Shown here: positions 39,585 through 49,362 of the stretch, one piece after another
Numbering within the stretch: the stretch's first letter is position 1
Layout: every line of letters begins with the position of its first letter
Source of the DNA: Amycolatopsis dendrobii
GTDB taxonomy: Bacteria; Actinomycetota; Actinomycetes; Mycobacteriales; Pseudonocardiaceae
Direction of reading: 5' to 3'
Assembly: GCF_014145675.1 (NCBI RefSeq)
Contig: NZ_JACGZW010000003.1
Coordinates: 496,001 to 560,000 of the forward strand
Length of the DNA stretch: 64,000 nucleotides
Translations under genes and position numbers: made by a program
The notes under the pieces: model-generated
What the model was told of the DNA's origin: nothing
Seen by the model: the letters and a program-made list of their open reading frames with translations, nothing else
Databases searched by the model: none

Positions 39585-40148
39585 ATGGCCGACCTGGTCT
39601 ACCTCGTCCACACGTCGCTGGACGGCTGCGTCGAAGGCCCCGCAGGAGAATTCGACTGGCCCCTCATGGGCCAGGAGCTCTCGGACTACTCGAACGAACT
39701 GTCCGAGCGCGCCGCGATGTTCGCCTACGGCCGCCGCGTATGGGAAATGATGTCGAGCTACTGGCCCGACGCGGAGTCCATTTCGGACCATCCGCACGAC
39801 CTGGCCTTCGCCCCGCTGTGGCGGGAGAAGCCGAAGCTCGTCTTCTCCCGCACCCTCGCGTCGGCGGACTGGAACACCGAGATCGCCAGCGGCGACCTGG
39901 CCGAGGAAGTCGCCAACCACAAAGCAGCCGCGGACGGCGACATCGTCCTGATGGGCGGCTACGCGCTGGCCGCCGAACTGGGCCGCCGCGGGCTCATCGA
40001 CGAGTACCTCGTCTGCGTCCACCCGGTAGTCCTGGGCGGAGACAAACGCCCCTTCGCCGAAGGCGCCGACCGCACGGAATTGCAGCTGGTCGAAACCCGC
40101 ACCTTCGACAACACGGTCGTCCTGCTGCGCTACCGCACGAAGCGCTGA
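39585..40148 (+). CDS. Dihydrofolate reductase/RibD C-terminal family protein
   Basis: 187 aa protein of the RibD-C/DHFR-like fold: TSLDGCVEGPAGEFDW (N-terminal), AYGRRVWEMM, and ADGDIVLMGGYALAAEL near 126-140. Such proteins are NADPH-dependent reductases of unknown substrate. ATG at 39,585 after AAGGAAG; a GTG at 39,552 is possible. Lies 85 nt after DUF899 and may be in the same transcription unit. Confidence 0.85.
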   Translation: MADLVYLVHTSLDGCVEGPAGEFDWPLMGQELSDYSNELSERAAMFAYGRRVWEMMSSYWPDAESISDHPHDLAFAPLWREKPKLVFSRTLASADWNTEIASGDLAEEVANHKAAADGDIVLMGGYALAAELGRRGLIDEYLVCVHPVVLGGDKRPFAEGADRTELQLVETRTFDNTVVLLRYRTKR

Positions 40149-40160
40149 AGGCAGAGAAAA

Positions 40161-40189
40161 ACCGGGTCACCCAAGCGTGACCCGGTTTT
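40161..40189. terminator. Rho-independent terminator
   Basis: ACCGGGTCAC and GTGACCCGGT form a 10-bp stem with a 6-nt loop followed by TTTTC. On the minus strand the same stem is preceded by AAAAACC, so it can also end cvnD transcription. Confidence 0.85.
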
Positions 40190-40192
40190 CGC

Positions 40193-40807
40193 TTACTGGT
40201 GCGCTTTCGCCGCGCGCAACGCGATCCACTGCCGCATCGCGTACTCGACCAGCGTGATCAGCGTCTGCTTCGTCGATTCCCGCTCCCGGGCGTCGCACCG
40301 GACGATCGGGATGCTCGCATCGATCGACAGCGCCTCGCGCACATCATTGATGTCGTGTTCCAGCACGCCGTCGAACGTGTTCACGCCGACGATGTAGGGC
40401 AGGCCGCGGTCCTCGAAGAAGTCGATCGGCGCGAACGAGTCCGCGAGGCGGCGGGTGTCGGCGAGCACGACCGCTCCGATGGCGCCGCGCACCAGGTCGT
40501 CCCACATGAACCAGAACCGCTGCTGGCCGGGCGTGCCGAACAGGTAGAGGATCAGGTCCGCGTCGAGCGAGACGCGGCCGAAGTCCATGGCGACCGTGGT
40601 GGTCGTCTTGTACGGGGTCTGGTCGAGGTTGTCGATGCCGCGGCTGGCGTCGGTCATCATCGCCTCGGTGGTGAGCGGAACGATTTCCGACACCGAGCCC
40701 ACGAAGGTCGTCTTGCCCGCTCCGAAGCCGCCCGCCACCACGATCTTCGCCGATGTCATGGTCGGGGGCGCGGTTTCCCGCGGTGCCTTAAAGCCGACGG
40801 AGTCCAC
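40193..40807 (-). CDS. cvnD: CvnD, conservon Ras-like GTPase
   Basis: 204 aa small GTPase of the conservon family, membrane-associated with the other Cvn proteins. The P-loop is GGFGAGKTT (26-34); the switch region contains MDFGRVSLD and LFGTPGQQRFWFMWD. The GTG at 40,807 overlaps the cvnC end by 20 nt, which gives the N-terminus usual for CvnD. Ends in RAAKAHQ. Confidence 0.92.
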   Translation of the reverse strand: MDSVGFKAPRETAPPTMTSAKIVVAGGFGAGKTTFVGSVSEIVPLTTEAMMTDASRGIDNLDQTPYKTTTTVAMDFGRVSLDADLILYLFGTPGQQRFWFMWDDLVRGAIGAVVLADTRRLADSFAPIDFFEDRGLPYIVGVNTFDGVLEHDINDVREALSIDASIPIVRCDARERESTKQTLITLVEYAMRQWIALRAAKAHQ

Positions 40808-41558
40808 TCAAAACCCTTTCCATCAACATCAAGTGTGCTTCGGCGCCGTCCTGGCCCGAGATCGTCCGGTGCACGGTGACGAGGCCGGCGTCGGCCGCGT
40901 CGCTGATCAGCACCCGTGCCACCCCCAGCGGCACCGACAGCACCGCGGCGATCTCCGCCACCGAACGCGGGGTCCGGCACGCTTCCATGATCGAGATGCT
41001 CTCGATCTGCTCCGCCGCCGCCTGGGGGAAGCCCCCCGCGGCGACATGGTCCTTGGTGGAGATCAGCGTCTCCAGTTCGAGCGCGTAGTTCGCCCGGGTG
41101 CGCCCGCCGGTGAGAGCGTACGGGCGCACGATCGACGTCTCCTCGGCCGGGTCCACCCGATCGTGGCGCTCGGGCCGGACGATCGCCGACGGCATCGAGA
41201 ACTCGCCGCTCGGCGGTCCCGGGTCGAAGAGCCCGCCTGGTCTGGGGCCGTCGGAGTCCGTACTGCCCGGTGGAGAGACGAGAGAGGTCACACCATCTCC
41301 TTGGTCGGCCTGCGGCACGGGTGCCGCAGGCGGGTCCGCTGCCGCGTGCGCTCCCGCGGCGGGCGGCACTGGGGACTGGGATTCCTTCTTTTCTTTGCCG
41401 CTCTTCTTCCGTTTTTTGCGCGAGCGGCCCGAATCAAGGCTGAACCCGTTGAGGACGTCGGCGAACGTGCCGTCGTCCCCGGCGGCGGGCTCCTCCCCGC
41501 GCGGGGGTTCGCCGCCGGTACCGGGCTCTTCGCCGAACAATCCGGACCCCTGGCTCAT
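40788..41558 (-). CDS. cvnC: CvnC, DUF742 protein
   Basis: 256 aa. The C-terminal half is the DUF742 winged-helix-like domain (TSIVRPYALTGGRT at about 141-154; ISIMEACRTPRSVAEIAAVL). The N-terminal 130 residues are a low-complexity acidic/Pro linker with a Lys/Arg-rich patch (RSRKKRKKSGKEKK, about 45-58), longer than in typical DUF742 proteins. Third gene of the conservon. Confidence 0.9.
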   Translation of the reverse strand: MSQGSGLFGEEPGTGGEPPRGEEPAAGDDGTFADVLNGFSLDSGRSRKKRKKSGKEKKESQSPVPPAAGAHAAADPPAAPVPQADQGDGVTSLVSPPGSTDSDGPRPGGLFDPGPPSGEFSMPSAIVRPERHDRVDPAEETSIVRPYALTGGRTRANYALELETLISTKDHVAAGGFPQAAAEQIESISIMEACRTPRSVAEIAAVLSVPLGVARVLISDAADAGLVTVHRTISGQDGAEAHLMLMERVLSGLRRL

Positions 41559-41565
41559 CGCGCCA

Positions 41566-42018
41566 TCATCCCACCGGTTCGCCGATCAGCGAGCCCCCGG
41601 CGCCCTGCAGCTGCGCGCGCAGCTCCGGGGTCAGGATCTGGCCGACGCGGTCGACGAGCATCGTCATCTCGTAGGCGACCTGCCCGATGTCGCAGTTGGG
41701 CGCGGCGAGGATCGCCAGGCAGGAGCCGTCGCTGATGGACATCAGCACCATGATGCCGAGTTCCATCTCGACGACGGTCTCGCGCACCGAGCCCGCCTCG
41801 AAACAGCGGGCGGCGCCCTGGGTGAGGCTGACGAGCCCGGACGCCACGGCGGCGAGCTGGTCGGCGCGGTCGAGCGGCAGCCGGTTGGAGGCCGTCAGCA
41901 GGAGACCGTCTGCCGACACGACGACCGCGTGCGCGACGCCCGGGACGCGGTCGGCGAAGTCGTTCACCAGCCAGCCGAACTGGTTCTGCTGCGGCTGGGC
42001 CGCATTCGGCGAGGTCAT
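41566..42018 (-). CDS. cvnB: CvnB, roadblock/LC7 protein
   Basis: 150 aa roadblock/LC7-fold protein, a likely regulator of CvnD GTPase. FGWLVNDFADRVPGVAHAVVVSADGLLL (residues about 14-41) is the family start. The ATG overlaps the cvnA stop (ATGA). Confidence 0.93.
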   Translation of the reverse strand: MTSPNAAQPQQNQFGWLVNDFADRVPGVAHAVVVSADGLLLTASNRLPLDRADQLAAVASGLVSLTQGAARCFEAGSVRETVVEMELGIMVLMSISDGSCLAILAAPNCDIGQVAYEMTMLVDRVGQILTPELRAQLQGAGGSLIGEPVG

Positions 42019-45000
42019 TCACCCTCCAATGTTTCGTGGTTCTTCTCAGCGGCCTGCGCGGTGCGGTGCCTGCCGCGCTGGATCCCCTGCTGGAAACTGC
42101 TCAGGCGACCGCGCACGTCGTGCGCATCGCGGGACGGACGGGGGCTCGCCGACCCGGCGGGCGGCGGTGCGCTGCCGGGAAGAAGCTGTTCTCCTCGGCG
42201 GCGCCGAGGCAATCCTGCCGAAGTGAAGGAAGCGGGTGTCGACTGGGACACCGACTGGACCGTCCGCCACCCTTCGTCGGAACCGAAGTTCCACTCAGTG
42301 GTGGTTTCGGCAGGAGTCGTGGAGGGGCTGGCCGGCCCGTCGGAACCGGCGGGCGCGGCCGGAGCATGCGGGGCTTGCGGGGCGTCCTGTCCGGCGGAGG
42401 ACTGCCGCGACGGAGCCTGTCCCGGCACCAGCGGCTGACCCCACAGCCCGGTCTGCCCCGGCGCCGCAGTCTGGCCCGGCGCCGCGGTCTGGCCCGGCGT
42501 TCCGGACTGGCCCGGGACGTTCTGTCCGGGCACCCGGGTCTGGCCCAGTCCCCCGGCCAGCCCCTGCGCCGGAGCCGGAGCCGGAGCGGCCGGAGCCGAG
42601 GCCGGGTCCGCCGTCGTGCCGGACTGCTCCGCGTTCTCCGCGGGCGTGCCCGGTGCGGCGGCCGGAGCCTGCGCGGCACGCCACGTCGTCAACGGCGAAG
42701 CCTGGCCAGGGTTCTCGGCGGGCTTGCCCCACAAGGAGGTCTGCTCCGTGCCCGGGGACTCGGCGGGCGCGGACGCCTGTCCGTTCGCCGAAGCCGGGCT
42801 GTCCGTCTTCTCCGGCGCGGCGGTCTGTCCGTTGGCCGAAGCCTGTGCCGCCTGCGACGCGGGAGTCTGCCCCGTGCCGGAGACCGCGGCTTCGAGCCCG
42901 GCCACGGCCGCCGGGACCTGGTTCGGGTCGGCGGTCGGCGGAGCGGGCGGGAGACTGCTCGCGCCCTTGCGGCGGGTCGGCAGGCTGTCGGGCTTGTCCG
43001 GCCGGACGGTCCGGTTCGGCTGCGGTGCGGGCAGTTCCGTGCGCGCGGCGGGTTCCTGGCGCGGCCAGCCGCCGTCCGGGTCGAACGCCGGGGGCACGGC
43101 CTGCACGGGCGCCGTCTCGTTCGACGAGTCCGCGTCCGCGGGCCGTTCGCCGAACCCGGCGGGCGCGTCCGTCGCACCGGAACCGGACTGGGACGTCGCG
43201 CCCGGGGTGCGCTGCGGCATCCCGCCCGGACGGTTCTGGTCAGCGGGAACGCCGAACGCGCCCGCGACCGTCTGCCGCCGCCGGACCGCCGCGTCGTGGG
43301 CGCGAGCCCGCTCCGGCGAGGTCGTGGCGTTCGAAGCGTTCGCAGCTCCGGAATCAGCCGCGGCGCCCGTGGTTTCCGGCGCGGTGCCGCGGACTTCCTG
43401 ACGGCCGCGCGTCACCCCGCGCTGGAAGCTGTTCAGCCGTCCCCGCACGTCCGCGGGGTCGCGGACCGGGAGATCGCTGCTCGGCGTCTCGGCCGAGGGA
43501 GCCGCCGGTTCCGGCGTGGCGCTGCCCGGCATGAGCTGTTCGCCGCGGCGGCGCCGGGGCAGGCCCGACTTGGTGAACGCGGTCGGCTCCACTTGGGACA
43601 GTGCCTGCACCGTCCGCCAGTTTTCGTCGCTCGCGAAATCCCAGTTGCGCTGCTGCTGTTCCTCGTCCGCCTCCGGTTCCGCGGCGGCTTTGCCGGACGC
43701 GGGCGAAGCAGCCGGGGAAGCGGCCGCGGGCGGCTGCGCGGGCGAACGGAACCAGGCCGACAGCATCTCGTCGAAGATCGGCGTGTTCTCGATCGTCGTC
43801 TCGGCCGCGGACGGCGGCGGGACCTCCGGCACCTGCTGCGCGGCCTGGTTCCACCAGTCGCTCAGCGTCGTCGCGTTGGCCGCGGAGAAGAGGTCCTTGC
43901 CCGAGGGCAGTTCGCCGTCGCGCTCGTCGCGGGTTTCCGCGGCCGGTTCCGGTTCCGGACGCGGCGGCGGGACGTCGAAGGTCTGCGGCAGCTTCGGCGC
44001 GGGCGGCGGCGGGGCGGGCGTGTCGTCGTCGCGCGGGATCGGGCTGAACAGCGCGGTGCCGGACACCTCGAGATCGGACGGCGGACGCGCGACCTTGTCC
44101 CCGGAGAACCCGGCGAGGTCGCCGGCCGAGGGCCACCGCTGCGTTTCCTCGGAATTGCTGCCCTGCTGCGGAACGAGACCCGGCACGGCCGAACCGTTGG
44201 AAGCCGGACGCTGGCGCCGCGGCAGTCCGCCGGGAGCGGCGGGCGGGGCGGCGAGGCTCGCCTTGGGGCCGGGCAGCTGCCCGGGTTCGGCGCGGTCGCC
44301 GGGCGCCGTGGCCAGCCCGGTCATCACCAGTTCCGGCGGCACCACCACGGTGGCCCGCACGCCGACGATGTCCTTGCCGCCGTGCAGCGAAACGCCGATG
44401 CGGTGGCGGCCGGCGAGGCGGCCGACCACGAACAGGCCCATCCGGCGCGAGGTCGCGAGGTCGACCGAGCCCGAGTCGGTGAGGCGGCCGTTGGCCTCCA
44501 CCACCTCGTACTCGTTCATGCCGATGCCCTTGTCGAGGATGTCGACGTTGAGCGAACCGTCCTCGGCGAGCCGCGTCGCGACCGTCACCTGGGTTTCCGG
44601 CGCGGAGAACGCGGTCGCGTTGTCGAGCAGCTCCGCGATGAGCCGCTGGACGTCGCTCGCGGCGAACCCGACGATCTTCACCGCGGGCGGGTGCTGGACC
44701 GAAACCCGTTGGTACTGCTCGATTTCCGAGACCGCGGCGCGCAGCACGTCGTGCGTGGCGACCGGCTGGCCGGAACGGCGGCCGGGCTCGGCGCCGGAGA
44801 GGACCATCAGGTTCTCGTTGTTGCGCCGCATCCGGGTGGCGAGGTGGTCGAGCTGGAACAGCGTGGCGAGCTGGTCGGCGTCTTCCTCGTCGCGCTCCAG
44901 CCGCTCGATCAGCTGCAGCTGCCGCTGCACGAGGCTCTGGCTGCGCCGCGACAGGTTGACGAACACGCTGGAGTAGCCGGCGCGCATGGCGGCCTGTTCG

Positions 45001-46277
45001 GTCGCCAGCTTCAGCGCCTGGCTGTGCACCTTCTCGAACGCCCGCGCGACCTCGCCGACCTCGTCCTGCACCTGGACCGGCACCGGTTCGACCTCGACGC
45101 TCTGCGCGCGGCCCTCCTGGATGTTGCGGACCGCCTCGGGCAGGTCCTTCTCCGCGACGTCCAGCGCGGACCGCCGCAGGATCTTCAGCGAGCGCAGCAG
45201 CTGGCGGGCGATGACGAACACGACCGCGGCCGCCGCGGCGAGCGCCGCGAACAGCAGCACGGCCAGCAGACCGGCGCTGCTGCCGGCGTCCTCGACCAGC
45301 TGGGACGACGCGGCGGTGAGGTCGGTGCTCATCCGGCCGGAAACCTCGGTCAGCTGCGAGGTCACCGCGTTCGAGGCGTTGTTCCACTCCTGCGCCGAAA
45401 TCCGCTTGAGCGCGTCGTCGGTGGAGATGCCCTGCCCGCCGAGCACGGTGCCGAGCATCCGCTTGCGGTCGTAGGAGGTGTCCGGCTTGATCGTGCTTTC
45501 GAAGTCGAGGCGCTGCGGCGCGGTGGCGGCGGCGTTGAAGTCCGCGACGCGGTCGTCGTACCGCAGTTCCGCGTCGCGCACGTCGCTCAGCTGCTGCGGG
45601 GTCAGCGTGCCCGCGGAAATGCCGTAGCCCACCAGGGACTGGGTGACCGACACCTGTTCCTTGGCCGCTTCGAGGTCGTGCAGCGCGCTCGGGGTGCTGC
45701 CGAGCGCGTCGGCGCTCGCGCCCGCCGACACCGCGGTGTCCGCTCCGATCAGCGCCGTGGTGACGGCGTTGTAGTCGCCGACCGCCTCGGCCGCGTTCAG
45801 CAGGCCTGCCCCGACCTGCTGGCGGATCACCGCGATCTCGTTGACCTGCGCGGTCGCCGAGTTCACCGCGCCGGAGACGCTGGAGCCGTCGGCCCCGACG
45901 CGGGCGGCCGCCTCGGTGAACGGCGCGACCGCGGCGTCGGTGGCCGCGCGGGCGGACTTCAGTTCCGGGGTGACGCCCGAGGTGCCCGCGATGAGCTGGA
46001 CGGCGGTCTGGGTGCGTTCGCGCTGCAGCCCGTCGGTGAGCGCGCGCAACTGGGTGCTCAGCGCGACGAGCCGGTCGATCCGCTGGTAGTCGCTCGACCG
46101 CGAGACCTGGCCCGCGATGGCGGTGATGCCGAGGACGAGCGCGAGCACGATGGGGACGATCGTGACCGCGGACAGCTTGACCGGCAGGCTCCAGTCCCGC
46201 CAGCGCAACGCCGCCCGCCAGCCCGACGACCAGCGCGGCCGCTTGGGCGGGCGGCCGAGCAGCTTCTCCACAGGCAC
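42015..46277 (-). CDS. cvnA: CvnA, sensor-kinase-like protein with a very long duplicated tail
   Basis: 1420 aa from GTG 46,277 (GGAGAAGG upstream). Layout: TM1 about 33-55, extracytoplasmic nitrate/nitrite-sensing-like region to about 333, TM2 334-357, HAMP-like linker, His-containing helix FQLDHLATR (about 474-482), HATPase with ELLDNATAF (549-557) and DKGIGM (582-587), then a low-complexity Pro/Ala/Gln tail of over 700 residues. Two copies of a module containing W-RTVQ, GLPRRRRGEQL and VRGRL-SFQ-G are at about 876-961 and 1327-1409. Probable input component of the conservon. Confidence 0.9.
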   Translation of the reverse strand: MPVEKLLGRPPKRPRWSSGWRAALRWRDWSLPVKLSAVTIVPIVLALVLGITAIAGQVSRSSDYQRIDRLVALSTQLRALTDGLQRERTQTAVQLIAGTSGVTPELKSARAATDAAVAPFTEAAARVGADGSSVSGAVNSATAQVNEIAVIRQQVGAGLLNAAEAVGDYNAVTTALIGADTAVSAGASADALGSTPSALHDLEAAKEQVSVTQSLVGYGISAGTLTPQQLSDVRDAELRYDDRVADFNAAATAPQRLDFESTIKPDTSYDRKRMLGTVLGGQGISTDDALKRISAQEWNNASNAVTSQLTEVSGRMSTDLTAASSQLVEDAGSSAGLLAVLLFAALAAAAAVVFVIARQLLRSLKILRRSALDVAEKDLPEAVRNIQEGRAQSVEVEPVPVQVQDEVGEVARAFEKVHSQALKLATEQAAMRAGYSSVFVNLSRRSQSLVQRQLQLIERLERDEEDADQLATLFQLDHLATRMRRNNENLMVLSGAEPGRRSGQPVATHDVLRAAVSEIEQYQRVSVQHPPAVKIVGFAASDVQRLIAELLDNATAFSAPETQVTVATRLAEDGSLNVDILDKGIGMNEYEVVEANGRLTDSGSVDLATSRRMGLFVVGRLAGRHRIGVSLHGGKDIVGVRATVVVPPELVMTGLATAPGDRAEPGQLPGPKASLAAPPAAPGGLPRRQRPASNGSAVPGLVPQQGSNSEETQRWPSAGDLAGFSGDKVARPPSDLEVSGTALFSPIPRDDDTPAPPPPAPKLPQTFDVPPPRPEPEPAAETRDERDGELPSGKDLFSAANATTLSDWWNQAAQQVPEVPPPSAAETTIENTPIFDEMLSAWFRSPAQPPAAASPAASPASGKAAAEPEADEEQQQRNWDFASDENWRTVQALSQVEPTAFTKSGLPRRRRGEQLMPGSATPEPAAPSAETPSSDLPVRDPADVRGRLNSFQRGVTRGRQEVRGTAPETTGAAADSGAANASNATTSPERARAHDAAVRRRQTVAGAFGVPADQNRPGGMPQRTPGATSQSGSGATDAPAGFGERPADADSSNETAPVQAVPPAFDPDGGWPRQEPAARTELPAPQPNRTVRPDKPDSLPTRRKGASSLPPAPPTADPNQVPAAVAGLEAAVSGTGQTPASQAAQASANGQTAAPEKTDSPASANGQASAPAESPGTEQTSLWGKPAENPGQASPLTTWRAAQAPAAAPGTPAENAEQSGTTADPASAPAAPAPAPAQGLAGGLGQTRVPGQNVPGQSGTPGQTAAPGQTAAPGQTGLWGQPLVPGQAPSRQSSAGQDAPQAPHAPAAPAGSDGPASPSTTPAETTTEWNFGSDEGWRTVQSVSQSTPASFTSAGLPRRRRGEQLLPGSAPPPAGSASPRPSRDAHDVRGRLSSFQQGIQRGRHRTAQAAEKNHETLEGE

Positions 46278-47269
46278 TTGGCCTTCTCCTGCAACGGTCA
46301 CGAAAGTGACTCCCTGTCCGGCGTCGTGGCGGCCCGTCGGCGGTCCCCGCGGCTTCGTCCGCTCCCGGGGCGCGGCGCGCTCCCGGCGCGGAGTCCCGCG
46401 GTCCGCCTGCCCGCGCGTCCGACCGGGGGCGGGCACGACTCGGCCGATCCTTCACCGGTCCGGGAGACGATCGGCTTCCCGGGACTATGCACGTGCACGA
46501 CGCAACTTGCGGACTGCACGGCGGTGGTCGAGATCAACTTGTCTGCGCCTTATCGATCGCTGCGGGCGGCTGGGGCCAAAGAATCGTACACCAATCGCCG
46601 CCTGCGTTATTGCGTCCCGCATCGGGGGGCTGACCTGGGAAAATAGTCAGAACGCGGGAACTCGGAGCCGCGGATTCGCACGCGGGCGCCCAGCACGGGA
46701 ATTCCGGTTACCCGGCGCTCTCGGCCTCGGCGTCCGGCCGTCACCCGATTAGCCCACACAGGGTAAGCGACACCCTCGATGGGACTACGCTCCGTGCCCC
46801 CATCGGGTGGGTGCACCCGGAAGTTGAACCCGATGTTGTGGAGATGCAGCGACGCGCCGCTCGACCCGGTGATTTTTGCCAGCCTCCCTTCCCTGCCTGG
46901 GAATCCCCGCCCGGCCCGCGACCTGCCCGCCGAAGCGGAGCGGCCGCCCCGCCCGGCGGCTACGACCGGTCACCGTATTGGATCTTGACCGGCCCGTCAC
47001 TCCGCCATCTGCCGCAACCCGGACGGATCCCGGCAACTCCCCGTGACATCGGTGCTCACTATTCCGAGTGATCAGCTTGTGATCTGCCCGGACCCGCCGA
47101 TTCGCGCCATTTCCCGGGCGAAAAGGAATTTCCGGTGCCCTCGCGAACCGGCTTTTTCCGCGTTCCGGCGGCGTCGTTACTATGGCCGCCTCCCAGTCCG
47201 CAAGGGCGATCCGGGCGCTTTCCCGAACGAGCCCGGCGCCATCCACCGCGCAAGTTGCCGGAGGCAGCC
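46278..47269. other. Large intergenic region between cvnA and the DUF485 gene
   Basis: 992 bp between divergent genes without a supported ORF. Candidate minus frames around 46,785-47,246 have no recognisable product and show shadow-like composition. CGATGGG (46,777) and CCCATCG (46,799) form an inverted repeat around TACGCTCCG. Promoters for both operons must lie here. Confidence 0.55.
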
Positions 47270-47710
47270 ATGCACAACGTCGCGCGCACCACCGGACCGG
47301 CCTCCGCGGCCGAGGACACCGGCCAGATGCCCGCGCTGTTCGACCGCGAAGGAGGCGACGCCGCCCCTCGCGGCAGGCGCCGCAGGCGCGGCCCGGACTA
47401 CGAGCAGATCCAGCGCAGCCCCCAGTTCCGCTCGCTGCGCAGCCGCTTCCGCCGGTTCGTGTTCCCGATGAGCATCGGGTTCTTCGTCTGGTACCTCGTC
47501 TACGTCGTGCTCGCCGCCTACGCGGGCGAGTTCATGAGCACGCCGGTCTTCGGACTGGTCAACGTCGGCATGCTGCTCGGCCTCGGCCAGTTCGTCACCA
47601 CCGCGGCCATCACCGCGCTGTACGTCCGCTTCGCCGACCGCGAGATGGACCCGCGCGCCGCCGAGATCCGAGCGCAGGCCGCCCCTGTCACGGAAGGAAC
47701 ACCTCAGTGA
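47270..47710 (+). CDS. DUF485 membrane protein
   Basis: 146 aa. A charged N-terminal part with an Arg patch (RGRRRRRG) is followed by the DUF485 core: PQFRSLRSRFRRFVFPMSIGFFVWY and two transmembrane helices. DUF485 genes are regularly coupled to acetate/solute symporters, where they may act as accessory subunits. ATG after GGAGGCAG; stop overlaps the symporter start (GTGA). Confidence 0.92.
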   Translation: MHNVARTTGPASAAEDTGQMPALFDREGGDAAPRGRRRRRGPDYEQIQRSPQFRSLRSRFRRFVFPMSIGFFVWYLVYVVLAAYAGEFMSTPVFGLVNVGMLLGLGQFVTTAAITALYVRFADREMDPRAAEIRAQAAPVTEGTPQ

Positions 47711-49308
47711 CCACCGTTTCGCTCGCCGAAGGAGCTTCGGAGAGCAACCCGTTGATCAACACCGGGGTGTTCGCGCTGTTCGTCGCGATCACCCTCTACG
47801 TGGTCTACCGCGCGGGCAACCGGCGCTCGTCGACGTCGGGCTACTACACCGCGGACAGCGCGTTCACCGGAAGGCAGAACGGCGTCGCGCTGTCCGGCGA
47901 CTTCCTCTCCGCCGCCTCGTTCCTCGGCATCGCGGGCGCGATCGCGATCAACGGCTACGACGGCTTCCTCTACTCCATCGGCTTCCTCGTCGCGTGGCTC
48001 GTCGACCTGCTGCTGCTCGCGGAACTGCTGCGCAACACCGGCCGCTTCACCATGGGCGACGTGCTCAGCTTCCGGATGAAGCAGCGTCCGGTGCGCGCCG
48101 CGTCGGCCACGTCGACGCTGGTCATCTCCTTCTTCTACATGCTCGCGCAGATGGCGGGCGCGGGCGGCCTGGTCGCGCTGCTGCTGGACGTCCACTCCAA
48201 GTGGGGCCAGGCGCTGGTGATCACCGTGGTCGGGCTGGTGATGATCTCCTACGTGCTGCTCGGCGGGATGAAGGGCACCACCTGGGTGCAGATCATCAAG
48301 GCCACCATCCTGCTCACCGCGGCCTCGCTGATCACGGTGTTCCTGATGGGCAAGTACGGCTTCAACTTCTCGAGCCTGCTGCGCGCGGCCGCCGACCGCA
48401 GCCCGATGGGCAAGGACCTGCTCTCCCCCGGCGGCTCCTACGGCAAGAACGGGACCACGAAGCTCGACTTCGTGTCGCTCTCGCTGGCGCTGGTGCTCGG
48501 CGTCGCCTCGCTGCCGCACGTGCTGATGCGCTTCTACACCGTGCCGAACGCCCGCGAGGCGCGCCGCTCGGTGGTGTGGGCGACCGCGTGCATGTTCGTG
48601 TTCTACCTGTGCACGCTGGTGATCGGCTTCGGCGCGGCGGCGATCGTCGGCCCGGACGAGATCAAGGCCGCGCCCGGCGGCGAGAACTCGGCCGCGCCGC
48701 TGCTGGCCCTGCACGTCGGCGGGACGGTGCTGCTCGGCGTCATCTCGGCGGTCGCGTTCGCGACGATCCTCGCCGTGGTGGCCGGGCTGACGCTGACCGC
48801 GTCCGCCTCGTTCGCGCACGACGTCTACGCGAACGTCGTGAAGCGCGGCAAGGCGGAGCCGGAGGACGAGGTCCGGGTCGCCCGGCTGACCGCGGTCGTG
48901 ATCGGCGTGCTCGCCATCCTCGGCGGCATCCTCGCCAACGGCCAGAACATCGCGTTCCTCGTGGCGCTCGCGCTCGCGGTGGCGGCGTCGGCGAACCTGT
49001 CGACCCTGCTGTACTCGCTGTTCTGGAAACGGTTCAACACGACCGGGACGCTGTGGAGCATCTACGGCGGGCTCATCGCCTGCGTCGTGCTGGTGCTGTT
49101 CTCGCCGGTGGTGTCAGGCGCGCCGGACTCGATCTTCCCGAGCGTCGACTTCCACTGGTTCCCGCTGAAGAACCCGGGCCTGGTGTCGATCCCGGTGTCG
49201 TTCCTGTGCGGCGCGATCGGCACCTTCGCCGGCCGCTCGAAGGGCGACCCGGCCAAGCACGCGGAGATGGAGGTCCGGTCGCTGACCGGCATCGGCTTCG
49301 GCTCCTGA
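47707..49308 (+). CDS. Sodium/solute symporter (acetate/monocarboxylate permease, ActP/MctC-like)
   Basis: 533 aa SSS-family permease with about 13 membrane helices. Landmarks: GYYTADSAFTGRQNGVALSG (about 44-63), DFLSAASFLG, GGMKGTTWVQIIKA and LPHVLMRFYTVPNAREAR. The pairing with DUF485 supports acetate or short monocarboxylate uptake. GTG at 47,707. Confidence 0.92.
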   Translation: MTTVSLAEGASESNPLINTGVFALFVAITLYVVYRAGNRRSSTSGYYTADSAFTGRQNGVALSGDFLSAASFLGIAGAIAINGYDGFLYSIGFLVAWLVDLLLLAELLRNTGRFTMGDVLSFRMKQRPVRAASATSTLVISFFYMLAQMAGAGGLVALLLDVHSKWGQALVITVVGLVMISYVLLGGMKGTTWVQIIKATILLTAASLITVFLMGKYGFNFSSLLRAAADRSPMGKDLLSPGGSYGKNGTTKLDFVSLSLALVLGVASLPHVLMRFYTVPNAREARRSVVWATACMFVFYLCTLVIGFGAAAIVGPDEIKAAPGGENSAAPLLALHVGGTVLLGVISAVAFATILAVVAGLTLTASASFAHDVYANVVKRGKAEPEDEVRVARLTAVVIGVLAILGGILANGQNIAFLVALALAVAASANLSTLLYSLFWKRFNTTGTLWSIYGGLIACVVLVLFSPVVSGAPDSIFPSVDFHWFPLKNPGLVSIPVSFLCGAIGTFAGRSKGDPAKHAEMEVRSLTGIGFGS

Positions 49309-49320
49309 GCACCGGTACGA

Positions 49321-49356
49321 AAAACCGCGGCGCCCCTTCGGGTGCCGCGGTTTTTT
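49321..49356. terminator. Rho-independent terminator
   Basis: AAAACCGCGGCGCCC pairs with GGTGCCGCGGTTTT around a short C-TTCG loop (one G-U pair), followed by further Ts. Located between the symporter and the convergent DUF3817 gene, able to act in both directions. Confidence 0.88.
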
Positions 49357-49362
49357 CGTTGC

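Noticed and set aside
42036..46646. A 1536-codon open frame on the plus strand opposite cvnA
   Set aside because: It is the antisense shadow of cvnA: composition dominated by Arg/Gly/Val from GC-rich codon positions, no domain, and cvnA has clear kinase motifs.
46785..47246. 153-codon minus-strand frame in the cvnA-DUF485 gap
   Set aside because: No ribosome binding site or recognisable family; composition looks non-coding.
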